Assembly: GCA_031287285.1 (NCBI GenBank)
Contig: JAITTC010000085.1
Location: forward strand, 1-18,283
Length of the DNA stretch: 18,283 nt
Reading direction: 5' to 3'
Source of the DNA: Christensenellaceae bacterium
Lineage (GTDB): Bacteria; Bacillota; Clostridia; Christensenellales; UBA1750
Part shown: piece by piece, positions 7,211-13,531 of the stretch
Position numbering within the stretch: the stretch's first letter is position 1
How the letters are laid out: the number at the start of each line of letters is the position of its first letter
The notes under the pieces: model-generated
Told to the model about the DNA's origin: nothing
Seen by the model: only the letters and a program-made list of their open reading frames with translations
The model's database searches: none
Translations under genes and position numbers: made by a program

Positions 7211-7497
7211 TGGTTTCGGGGCTGCTGGCGGTCGCCCTCGCCCCCCTCTTCGCGGAGATGATCTGGGCCTATTGCCCCCGCTTTGGCGCAGCGGCCGCAA
7301 AAAGCAGCGCTCGGTTTTGCCCGGGCGCTGTTTGAGGTTCGGCGGCAGGCCAAAGCCCGCCTCATTCCAGAGTCAGCCTTTTTTGCAGCATGAAGCGCGT
7401 CACGAAGTATAAAACCGCGCTAAAGAACAGCTCGATGCCGATCACCATCCAACCAAGCGCGGCGAAGTACGGCCCGTGGTTCGAATCGCCCGCAACG
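7211..7497. repeat. Convergent-end repeat, unit II (silent copy)
   Basis: A full 287-bp unit: a silent copy of the lrgB 3' end (stop codon changed to TGG), the terminator hairpin, and a silent copy of about the last 40 codons of the permease gene, including a stop codon. Neither gene end is attached to a gene. It differs from units I and III by scattered substitutions, many altering the encoded residue conservatively. Confidence 0.87.
7305..7330 (-). terminator. Copied terminator hairpin in repeat unit II
   Basis: A 10-bp stem, CAGCGCTCGG (7305-7314) with CCGGGCGCTG (7321-7330), loop TTTTGC, one G-T wobble. It is the duplicate of the terminator at 7597-7628, with a slightly interrupted T tract on the minus strand. 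Confidence 0.65.
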
Positions 7498-7789
7498 TGG
7501 TTTCGGGGCTGCTGACGGTCATCCTCGCCCCTCTCTTCGCGGGGTTGATCTAGTCAGCTGCCGGCCTATTGCCTCTCGCTTTGGCGCCGCGGCCGCAAAA
7601 AACAGCGCCCGGTTTTGCCCGGGCGCTGTTTGAGGTTCGGCGGCAGGCCAAAGCCCGCCTCATTCCAGGTTCAGCCTTTTTTGCAACATGAAGCGCGTCA
7701 CGAAGTAGAAAACCGCGTCAAAGAACAGCTCAATGCCGATCACCATCCAGCCAAGCGCGGCGAAGTACGGCCCGTGGTCTAGATCGCCC
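7498..7789. repeat. Convergent-end repeat, unit III (joins the live permease gene)
   Basis: This unit begins with a silent copy of the lrgB 3' end that retains TAG, carries an intact terminator, and merges into the genuine 3' end of the ABC permease gene. Homology to unit II fades around 7789. It has about 11 extra bases after the lrgB stop relative to unit II. Confidence 0.85.
7597..7628 (-). terminator. Rho-independent terminator of the gntR-ABC operon
   Basis: A perfect 10-bp stem, CAGCGCCCGG (7603-7612) with CCGGGCGCTG (7619-7628), and a 6-nt loop. On the minus strand it is followed by TTTTTT (7602 down to 7597). It lies about 30 bp past the permease stop codon. Confidence 0.9.
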
Positions 7790-8421
7790 CTAAACCAGCC
7801 GGCCCTGACCATCGCGCTGCCAAGCGCCACGGCGATCACCTGCAAGAGCGTCACCGCCACGAAAAACAGCCCCACGGCGACCAGCCCGCGCTTGCCCCCC
7901 GCGAGCATCGCCAGCGCCATGCACATATAGCAAAGAAGGATGCCCGAAAGCGGCACAAGCCCCGCGAGCAGCAGCATCCGAACCCCCTCAGGCCCCGAGC
8001 TGCGCAAAAATTCAAAGAGGGCATTGAAGCCATACTGCAGGGTATCGAAGATGTCTCGCATCGAAAGCAGCAGGATCGAAAATCCGGCGGCCGCCAGCCC
8101 AAGCAGGCACATCAAAAGGGCCACGATGAGCTTTGACCAGATCAGAGCGTCGATAGAAACGGGCAGCGTGAACATCAAGTAGCCCTCGTCGCCGAGCAGG
8201 TTCCCCCGGAAGCGCTGCAGCGTGATCCCCAGCGCGAACACGGCCACCCCGGCGACCAGCAGATAGCCCAGCACGCGCCCGACCAGAAAGAACGGGTTGA
8301 ATTCCTCGGGCGGCAGCTGCCCCAGCGCCCTTGAAACGAGCGAAACCAGCAAAAGCGCCCCAACGACGGGCAAAAACTGCCTTCCTACGGCGATGAATTC
8401 GTATTTGAGGAGCTTTTTCAT
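7660..8421 (-). CDS. ABC-2 type transporter permease (YtrC/D-like)
   Basis: A 253-residue hydrophobic protein with about six membrane-spanning segments (roughly residues 17-37, 53-75, 95-122, 145-175, 180-200 and 215-240). It has no nucleotide-binding motif, so it is read as the membrane subunit of the adjacent ATPase. The substrate is unknown. YtrA-controlled transporters of this layout respond to cell-envelope stress or antibiotics in other Bacillota, which is only a hint here. The ATG overlaps the ATPase stop by 4 nt and follows GGGAGG by about 7 nt. Its last 40 or so codons are copied in the repeats downstream. Confidence 0.82.
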   Translation of the reverse strand: MKKLLKYEFIAVGRQFLPVVGALLLVSLVSRALGQLPPEEFNPFFLVGRVLGYLLVAGVAVFALGITLQRFRGNLLGDEGYLMFTLPVSIDALIWSKLIVALLMCLLGLAAAGFSILLLSMRDIFDTLQYGFNALFEFLRSSGPEGVRMLLLAGLVPLSGILLCYMCMALAMLAGGKRGLVAVGLFFVAVTLLQVIAVALGSAMVRAGWFRGDLDHGPYFAALGWMVIGIELFFDAVFYFVTRFMLQKRLNLE

Positions 8422-9110
8422 CGAAACACCTCCCGAAACAGCGAGTCGATCGAGCCGCCGCTGCTCTCGCGCAGGGAATCCGCCGGGGCGAAGCGCTCGA
8501 GCCGCCCCTCCTTTAGGAAGATCACATCGTCGAGTATGCTTTCCACGTCCGCAATCAGGTGCGTGGAGATCACGACGACCGCGTCCTGATCGTAGTTGCG
8601 CACGATGGTGTTCAGGATGACGTCGCGCGCGGCCGGATCGACCCCGCCGATCGGTTCATCGAGCAGATAAAGCTTCGCGCGTCGCGCCATCGTGAGCAGC
8701 AGCTGCAGCTTTTCTTTCGTGCCCTTTGAGAGCGTCTTGATCCTGGCTCCCCGCTCAAGGCCAAGGGCGTCCAGCATCGCCTCCGCGCGCTCGCGGTCAA
8801 AATCGGGGTAAAAGTCGGCAAAAAAGCCCAAAGCCTGGCGCACCGTCATCCACTCGCTCAGGACGCCGCGCTCGGGCAGGTACGAAACGATGCGCTTCGT
8901 TCCGGCGCCAGGCCTTTGCCCCTCGATCAGGATCTCGCCGGCGCTTGGCGTGATCAGCCCGTTGCAGAGCTTCAAAAAGGTGCTCTTCCCGCTGCCGTTC
9001 GGCCCGAGGAGCCCCACAAGGCGCCCGGGCTCAATCGCAACGCTGAAATCCTGCAGCGCGGCCTTTTGCCCGAAGCGCTTGCCCAAATTCCTCGCTTCCA
9101 AAATCGCCAT
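8418..9110 (-). CDS. ABC transporter ATP-binding protein
   Basis: A 230-residue ATPase subunit with Walker A GPNGSGKST (36-44), signature LSKGTKEKL (127-135, LSKG in place of LSGG, common in this subfamily), Walker B LYLLDEP (147-153) and the H-loop STH (182-184). The usual Q-loop glutamine is not evident: the segment reads SYLPER at 76-81. The sequence pattern is like YtrB/EcsA-type exporters. It powers the permease encoded next to it. The ATG follows GGAGGAGGG and starts 3 nt after the gntR stop; the stop overlaps the permease start. Confidence 0.95.
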   Translation of the reverse strand: MAILEARNLGKRFGQKAALQDFSVAIEPGRLVGLLGPNGSGKSTFLKLCNGLITPSAGEILIEGQRPGAGTKRIVSYLPERGVLSEWMTVRQALGFFADFYPDFDRERAEAMLDALGLERGARIKTLSKGTKEKLQLLLTMARRAKLYLLDEPIGGVDPAARDVILNTIVRNYDQDAVVVISTHLIADVESILDDVIFLKEGRLERFAPADSLRESSGGSIDSLFREVFR

Positions 9111-9113
9111 AGC

Positions 9114-9476
9114 CTATCCCTCCTCCTGCCCCAAGATCATTTCCGCAGCTTCTTTTGCGCCGATGCCGAGCGAGTGCAGCGCAGCCAGGCAGCGCTCGAT
9201 CTCGGCCCTGGCCAGGCCCTCTTTCGCCGCCCGAATCGCCCCCTCGTCCTCGGTCACGAAGCGGCCGCTGGTTCGCTGGGCGAAGAGCAGCCCCTCGCGC
9301 TCCAGATCTAGGAGCGCCCGCTGCAGGGTGTTGGGGTTCACCTGCGCTGCTTCCGCCAGTTCCCGCACGGCGGGCAATTTAGAACCCGGCGGGTACGCGC
9401 CAAGGACGATCATCCCCTTAATTCGGTCCTCCAATTGGAGATAAATCGGCCTGTCCCGGTCAAATTCCCAGCCCAA
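9114..9476 (-). CDS. GntR-family (YtrA-type) transcriptional regulator
   Basis: A 120-residue regulator with an N-terminal winged helix (about residues 11-78: PIYLQLEDRIKGMI, LPAVRELAEAAQVNPNTLQRAL, GLLFAQRTSGRFV) and a short C-terminal helical tail. This is the architecture of the YtrA subfamily, whose genes usually head ABC-transporter operons and repress them. The start is TTG at 9476, placed 8 nt after GGGAGG. It is the first gene of a three-gene operon with ATPase and permease. Autoregulation is likely; an imperfect palindrome at 9511-9522 overlaps the -10 box and could be the operator. Confidence 0.93.
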   Translation of the reverse strand: MGWEFDRDRPIYLQLEDRIKGMIVLGAYPPGSKLPAVRELAEAAQVNPNTLQRALLDLEREGLLFAQRTSGRFVTEDEGAIRAAKEGLARAEIERCLAALHSLGIGAKEAAEMILGQEEG

Positions 9477-9515
9477 TGGTTCGCCCTCCCTTCGCCAATG
9501 TATTGCTTTCCTAAT

Positions 9516-9544
9516 ATAATAGCTTTATCGCTGCGCCCTGTCAA
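9516..9544 (-). promoter_or_regulatory. Sigma-A promoter of gntR-ABC operon, possible operator over -10
   Basis: Minus-strand TTGACA (9539-9544), 17-bp spacer, and TATTAT (9516-9521). The minus-strand segment CTATTATATTAG (9511-9522) is a near-palindrome covering the -10 box, a plausible GntR site. Confidence 0.8.
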
Positions 9545-9680
9545 GCGCCTTTAAGGCCTGATTTTCATTTCCCTCGCATTTGGCTGAAACAGCAAATGGC
9601 GGCGCCTGCCGTGCGAAAAAATGACGCCGCTATCACCGCTTGCGCCCGTGTCCACACGGAAGAAGCGCGATTTCACCGCC

Positions 9681-9722
9681 AAAATAAGGCCTTACCTTCC
9701 CCAAAAGGGAAGGTAAGGCCTT
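9681..9722 (-). terminator. Long-stem terminator downstream of the small ORF
   Basis: A perfect 16-bp stem, 9686-9701 with 9707-9722, and a 5-nt loop (CAAAA), followed on the minus strand by ATTTT. It begins 3 nt after the stop codon of the small ORF, which supports minus-strand transcription of that ORF. The sequence from here to the gntR promoter (about 9545-9680) shows no gene. Confidence 0.8.
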
Positions 9723-9725
9723 CGC

Positions 9726-9903
9726 TCAGTCCTCGCTTTTGTCGGCAGGCCACTGTTCCATTCTTCGTTTGAATTCGTCTAACGCCCTTCGAGCGCTTTC
9801 AGGCGCATCCGGCTTGAGTTCAGCTTCCGTCCAGCGCGCGCCGAGCGGAATGGACCCCCAGTCGATCCAATCCCAAATAGCGATCAATTTAACATCCGCG
9901 CAT
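9726..9903 (-). pseudogene. Small gene with apparent +1 frameshift near its start, unknown function
   Basis: The ATG at 9903 has a strong AGGAGGGGG ribosome binding site but meets TAA after four codons. The shifted frame is open from just after that point to a TGA at 9726-9728. It encodes LIAIWDWIDWGSIPL, then an acidic and basic helical tail, 53 residues if started at the TTG at 9887. Removing one G from GCGCGG would join ATG to this frame (MRDVKLIAIWDWIDW...). A promoter upstream and a terminator directly after the stop show a real transcription unit. The options are a damaged small gene, a sequencing or assembly indel, or a four-codon leader upstream of a TTG-initiated ORF. The protein family is not recognised. 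Confidence 0.5.
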
Positions 9904-9946
9904 GGTCCCCCTCCTCTTAATCGCCCAAAACCAGCTTTTTGGCATT

Positions 9947-9952
9947 ATCTTA
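9947..9952 (-). promoter_or_regulatory. Extended -10 promoter of the small ORF
   Basis: Minus-strand TGTTAAGAT contains TAAGAT (9947-9952) with the TGn extension. The -35 region is poor (TATACT at 17 bp). It lies about 45 bp upstream of the ATG at 9903. Confidence 0.45.
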
Positions 9953-10002
9953 ACATACATGATGAAAAAAGTATAGCCCCTCTCCTCGCCGTGGGCTCCA
10001 AT

Positions 10003-10027
10003 AAAAGCCGCCCTAGAAGCGGGCGGC
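10003..10027 (-). terminator. Terminator of the glycosidase-glxK operon
   Basis: GGGCGGC (10021-10027) and GCCGCCC (10007-10013) form a perfect 7-bp stem with a 7-nt loop, followed on the minus strand by TTTTAT. It lies about 45 bp past the glxK stop. Confidence 0.85.
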
Positions 10028-10071
10028 GCAGACGGGCCAAAGCAGCGGGGCTTCCCTTGCGGGCATTGCGG

Positions 10072-11211
10072 TCAGGCCTTGATTTTTGCGAGAAAGCGCA
10101 GAAGGTTGTCGGCCGTCAGGCGCAGATCCTCTCTGGCGCGCTTTTTGGCCACCGAAAAGTTCACGGCCAGCCGGTTGGTCGAAAACACGCCGATCACGCC
10201 CTCGTCATAGACGGCCTCGATGCCGTCCGCAATGTCGCCCACGATGTCGATGACCGGTACGCCGCTCTTTTTGGCGGCGCGCGCCACGCCAAGGACCACC
10301 TTGCCGCGCAGGGACTGCGAATCGAGCTTGCCTTCGCCGCTGAAGACATAGTCGGCGCCCTGAACGAGCCTGGCAAAGTCCACGGTGTCGAGCACCGTGT
10401 CGATGCCCATCCGCAGCTTTGCCCCGAGGAAGGCGGCGGAGCCATAGCCAAAGCCGCCCGCGGCGCCCGCGCCCGGCATGTCGATCAAATCGAGGCCAAG
10501 GCTTTGCCTAGCGGCGCCCGCGGCGACGCGCAGGCCCTCGTCTAAAAGCCGCACGAGGGCTTCGTTTGCGCCCTTTTGCGGGCCAAAGACGGCTGCCGCG
10601 CCGCGCGGGCCGCACAAGGGGTTGTCAACATCGCACATCGCGATGAATTCCACCTTGGAAAGCGCGGGGTTCAGCCCGGAAACATCGATGCTCTGGATGT
10701 TTGCGAGCGTGCCGCCCGTGGGCACGAAGCTTTTTTTGTTTTCATCAAAAAAGCGGGCGCCAAGGGCCGCCGCGGCGCCGCAGCCCATGTCGTTTGTGGC
10801 GCTGCCGCCAAGGCCCAGGATCAGCTTGCGCACGCCGCGCGACAGCGCGTCCGCGATGAGCTGGCCGACGCCGTAGGTCGTGGTTTGGTCGGGCTGAAGC
10901 CTGCCGTCCACCAGCGGCAGGCCCGCGCAGGCGGCCATCTCGATCACGGCGGTTCGGCCGCCGTCAACCAAGCCGTAAAAGCCCTGCGTTTCTTCGCCGG
11001 GGAAGGGCCCGCAGACAGGCAAAACGACCTTTTCGCCGCCCATGGCGGCCAAAAACGCGTCGACGCTGCCCTCGCCGCCGTCCGCTACGGGGACGGAAAC
11101 GACCTCGGCATCCGGGAAGTGGAAAAGGATGCGCTCGCGCAGGATGGAGCAGATTTCGGCGGAAGAAAGCGTGCCCTTGAAGGAATCGGGCACCAAAAGG
11201 GCTTTTTTCAT
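10072..11211 (-). CDS. glxK: Glycerate kinase (GlxK/GarK family)
   Basis: This enzyme phosphorylates D-glycerate with ATP in the cytoplasm; the GlxK/GarK class usually forms 2-phosphoglycerate. At 379 residues it has the family length. Visible motifs are the N-terminal LLVPDSFKGTLSS, PVADGGEGSVDA (41-52), the glycine-rich GLGGSATNDMGCGAA (133-147), and a GEGKLDSQSLRGKV segment near residue 305. The ATG follows AAAGGAG by 9 nt and lies 14 nt after the phosphodiester glycosidase gene, so the two are co-transcribed. With the glyoxylate carboligase-like gene at the right end it could form a glycerate pathway, although they are about 6 kb apart and in separate transcripts. Confidence 0.95.
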   Translation of the reverse strand: MKKALLVPDSFKGTLSSAEICSILRERILFHFPDAEVVSVPVADGGEGSVDAFLAAMGGEKVVLPVCGPFPGEETQGFYGLVDGGRTAVIEMAACAGLPLVDGRLQPDQTTTYGVGQLIADALSRGVRKLILGLGGSATNDMGCGAAAALGARFFDENKKSFVPTGGTLANIQSIDVSGLNPALSKVEFIAMCDVDNPLCGPRGAAAVFGPQKGANEALVRLLDEGLRVAAGAARQSLGLDLIDMPGAGAAGGFGYGSAAFLGAKLRMGIDTVLDTVDFARLVQGADYVFSGEGKLDSQSLRGKVVLGVARAAKKSGVPVIDIVGDIADGIEAVYDEGVIGVFSTNRLAVNFSVAKKRAREDLRLTADNLLRFLAKIKA

Positions 11212-11225
11212 CGGGGGCGTCTCCT

Positions 11226-12290
11226 TTATGGCTGGGTGAGGGGGGCTTTCACGAGGAGGATATCGCTCAAAGGGCGCTCGCGGTTGCCGGCGCCGCAGGG
11301 CTTTGAGATGATTTGGCCGTTAAAGACCATGCAGCTGGTCATGCCGCCGTCGAGGTTGTAGGCGTTTTCGCAGCCCAGCGCCTTCATGTAGGCTGCCAGG
11401 TCGCTGATTTTAAGCCCCTCGGAATAGCCAGGCAGGCGGCCGTCCACCACGACGAGGACCAGGGTTCCGTCCGCCCGCTGGCCAATCGCGGTGCGCGGGT
11501 TTGCGCCGGGCACGTCGGTATGGAAGGCCTCGGGGAGTTCGCCGTTCACGACCAGCGCCGGGCCGAAAGAAAAGCTGTCTTGCAGGCCGCGACCCAGAAG
11601 GGCTTGGGCGTCAGCGCCCTCCTCGGGCAGGATCTCTAGATGACCATCCGAGAACAAGCAGAGCATATCGCGCGCGGGCTTTTCGCGGTAAAGAGCGCCG
11701 CCGCGCACGATGATGCCGTCGCCCCTAAAGCCATAATAATCCCCGTTGATGGCGAAAAGCGCGCCCTCGGTTTCTGCGATTTCACTGGTTCTATAGCGAA
11801 GGTTGCGCCCGTAACTGCCGCCTGCGAAGGCGCTTTGCAGGGGGCAGCGCGCGCCTTGCGGCCAGCTTAAGAGCGCGACCGTGGCGACGACGCCCGCGCT
11901 GGGCGCTTCGCGGCGAATTTGCAGGCTGAAATCCGCGGACTCATAGCTCCAAAGGCCGTTTTCGGCGTCTTGGGTGAGCGTAGGCGCGGGGATAGGCGAA
12001 GGGCTGGGCTGGGCCGTGCCGCCCGAAGGGGATTGGGAGGGAGGAACCCCGCCTGACGAGGCGCTTGGGGCGGCTGCCTGGGCCTGCACCACGCCGGGCA
12101 GCAGGGGCTCGGGCAGCAAAGGCACGTTTTGGCCTGGGGGCGCCTGCAGATCGAAGACCAGCATATAGCGAAGCGACACGAAAAGAAAGGCGCCCATAAA
12201 GAGCAGCGAAAGCCCCAGCGCGTAAACCTGCTGGAAGTTGAGGCCCCTTCGCTTGCGCCTGCCAAAGGTCGTGTAGCTCGTTTTTAGCAT
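11226..12290 (-). CDS. Membrane-anchored phosphodiester glycosidase (NAGPA-like domain)
   Basis: A 354-residue protein with a short basic N-terminus (GRRKRRG), one membrane helix (about 22-45), a Pro/Ser/Gln-rich linker (about 50-105) and an extracellular domain of the NAGPA/DUF2233 type. Domain motifs are INGDYYGFRGDG (181-192), NPRTAIG (264-270) and YNLDGGMTS (311-319). Homologues remove GlcNAc or related groups from phosphodiester-linked sugars, and bacterial members are placed in cell-envelope glycopolymer processing, so this is probably a wall-facing enzyme. The substrate is unknown. The ATG follows AGGGG by about 6 nt. It is the first gene of an operon with glxK; the functional link between them is not obvious. 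Confidence 0.88.
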   Translation of the reverse strand: MLKTSYTTFGRRKRRGLNFQQVYALGLSLLFMGAFLFVSLRYMLVFDLQAPPGQNVPLLPEPLLPGVVQAQAAAPSASSGGVPPSQSPSGGTAQPSPSPIPAPTLTQDAENGLWSYESADFSLQIRREAPSAGVVATVALLSWPQGARCPLQSAFAGGSYGRNLRYRTSEIAETEGALFAINGDYYGFRGDGIIVRGGALYREKPARDMLCLFSDGHLEILPEEGADAQALLGRGLQDSFSFGPALVVNGELPEAFHTDVPGANPRTAIGQRADGTLVLVVVDGRLPGYSEGLKISDLAAYMKALGCENAYNLDGGMTSCMVFNGQIISKPCGAGNRERPLSDILLVKAPLTQP

Positions 12291-12331
12291 GATTTCCCCT
12301 TTTCCCTAAAAACGTACTTCATTTCGCCAAT

Positions 12332-12360
12332 AGTCTAGCATGCGCGGGGGTCCGGCGCAA
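12332..12360 (-). promoter_or_regulatory. Extended -10 promoter of the glycosidase-glxK operon
   Basis: Minus-strand TTGCGC (12355-12360), 17-bp spacer, and TAGACT (12332-12337) preceded by TGC, giving an extended -10. It lies about 42 bp upstream of the ATG at 12290. Confidence 0.55.
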
Positions 12361-12513
12361 ACCCTCCTCCAAAATCATAACGGATTCGAAACAACTCCTT
12401 GCGGCTCCCTTATCGCTTAGGCAAAGCACAAAACCGTTTCGCGCGCCGATGAGCAGGCTGGCTCAGGCTTCCTTCCGCGCCGCAAATGCCCTGCCGCGAC
12501 CCCTTTTTATGGC

Positions 12514-12557
12514 TTGTTATTCTAGAAGTACCTTTTATGGTGTGGCTGCATAGTATG
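12514..12557 (+). promoter_or_regulatory. Promoter region of the FctA-like gene (sigma-A or sigma-K-like)
   Basis: Two overlapping readings are possible. One is a sigma-A type: TTGTTA (12514-12519), 16 bp, TATGGT (12536-12541). The other resembles the mother-cell sigma-K pattern: ACC (12530-12532), 16 bp, CATAGTATG (12549-12557, compare CATAnnnTA). Both are imperfect. The rest of the divergent gap (12361-12513) shows no gene. Confidence 0.35.
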
Positions 12558-12587
12558 GAGTATAAAAATAAGGAGGAAACGATCCTT

Positions 12588-13058
12588 ATGAGCAACAATC
12601 AAAATGACGCATACCGCGCGCTTCGCATAACTCCCGCGTCCGTAACTGCACCCGCACTCATAGACCTAAGCGCGGCTAAAGTCGTCAACGGAGCAGGCCA
12701 AACCGCAGGCTTCAGCTTCGCGGTTTTTGACGCGGCAGGCGAAATGGTTTCGGAAGCGACAAGCGACGAAAACGGCAGCATCCTCTTCCCGACGTTTAAA
12801 CTCCAAGCCAGACCGGCCTCCTACCTTTACACCATCCGGGAGCTCGATGAATCCGGCGGCGGCTGGACGATGGATTCCCGCAGCATACCCGCCATTGTCA
12901 CAACCGTGCTGGGCGACAGGAACAACCTTTTAGTGGAATCGATCGACTACCCGGAGGGCTACCCCACATTCACCAACACCTACGAAGGTCCCTATAATCC
13001 GGGCAACTGCTGCTGCCGGCCTTGCTGCTGCAATCCCTGCTGCCGGCGCTGCCGCTAA
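12588..13058 (+). CDS. FctA-like isopeptide-domain protein with cysteine-cluster tail
   Basis: A 156-residue protein. Residues about 22-133 resemble a single streptococcal pilin (FctA/Spy0128-type) Ig-like domain that forms an internal Lys-Asn isopeptide bond. The likely triad is K31 (AAKVVNG), E85 (YTIRELDE) and N130 (TFTNTYE), with the hallmark pattern F-x-F-x-V, Y-T-I-x-E and F-T-N-T-Y. The last 17 residues, NCCCRPCCCNPCCRRCR, hold nine cysteines. There is no signal peptide, LPXTG motif or membrane anchor, so the usual pilus route does not apply. The ATG at 12588 follows AGGAGG by 11 nt; the longer open frame upstream covers the promoter region. It is monocistronic. Function is unknown. 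A role in a disulphide- or metal-linked surface layer, possibly on spores, is inference. Confidence 0.8.
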   Translation: MSNNQNDAYRALRITPASVTAPALIDLSAAKVVNGAGQTAGFSFAVFDAAGEMVSEATSDENGSILFPTFKLQARPASYLYTIRELDESGGGWTMDSRSIPAIVTTVLGDRNNLLVESIDYPEGYPTFTNTYEGPYNPGNCCCRPCCCNPCCRRCR

Positions 13059-13064
13059 AACGCT

Positions 13065-13092
13065 CGCGGGCGAACTTCCCCGTTTGCCCGCG
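13065..13092 (+). other. Stable hairpin after the FctA-like gene
   Basis: CGCGGGCGAAC (13065-13075) and GTTTGCCCGCG (13082-13092) form an 11-bp stem with one G-T wobble and a TTCCCC loop, 6 nt after the stop codon. No T tract follows (CAAAAAC), so it may be a 3'-end stabiliser or a weak terminator. Confidence 0.55.
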
Positions 13093-13126
13093 CAAAAACA
13101 TAAAGGAGATCAGCCTATAAGCTAGG

Positions 13127-13376
13127 CGATGGGCGCGAATCCGGCAGGTGCGGCGCTCATTAGGGGGGAAAGTATGCGTCCGGCGCGAATAGCGCGATTC
13201 GGGGGATTTCGCCGAGCGGCGGCGATGGAGTATTGCCGCTTCGCTGGCGCTTCCGGCATTTATCGCGCCAAGTTTCGTGCCCCTTTGCGCTGGATGGGCA
13301 AAAAGCCGCCAAGGGCGCGTCATGCCCTGATGGCGGGGCAAAACTCGACCGGCTCCCGCATCCGCGAGGGGAACAC
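13127..13376. repeat. Direct repeat element, copy 1
   Basis: About 250 bp that recurs at 13532-13780 with only scattered differences and one 1-bp indel. It contains two inverted repeats: CGAAT/ATTCG around AGCGCG near 13183, and a long stem at 13306-13336 (CCGCCA AGGGC with GCCCT TGGCGG). It ends in a 29-bp CRISPR-like repeat. Open frames on both strands are low-complexity translations of the repeat and do not resemble genes. Confidence 0.88.
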
Positions 13377-13437
13377 CACCTTGAAACCCAGCCCGGACAC
13401 CTCAGCCAGCTGGCTCCCGCATCCGCGCGGGGAACAC
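13348..13437. CRISPR. Two-repeat CRISPR-like relic (type I-E-like repeat)
   Basis: Two 29-bp repeats (13348-13376 and 13409-13437) share 25 of the 26 bases after the first three and are separated by a unique 32-bp spacer, giving the 61-bp period typical of type I-E arrays. On the minus strand the repeat starts GTGTTCCCCGCGCGGATGCG, has an internal CCCGC/GCGGG stem, and resembles the GTGTTCCCCGCG-type repeats of I-E systems. No cas genes are in the window and only one spacer is present, so at best this is a remnant or orphan array. A simple local duplication could mimic it. Confidence 0.45.
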
Positions 13438-13531
13438 AGCCGGCGGCCCGCGCCGCTTGGCCGGATTCTGAGCCCGCTTCAGGCTGTTTCTTCCGCGCCT
13501 TCGCAGCCCCGCCGCCTGAAAGTGAACGAGA

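Noticed and set aside
12440..12490. GGAAGGAAGC on the minus strand, reminiscent of small SRP RNA
   Set aside because: The paired GTCAGG side of the SRP loop and the surrounding helix are missing.
12410..12598. 62-residue minus-strand ORF in the divergent promoter gap
   Set aside because: It overlaps the promoter and start of the FctA-like gene, has no good ribosome binding site and no recognisable domain.
13065..13092. Intrinsic terminator for the FctA-like gene
   Set aside because: The stem is strong but no T tract follows on the plus strand, so it is listed only as a hairpin.
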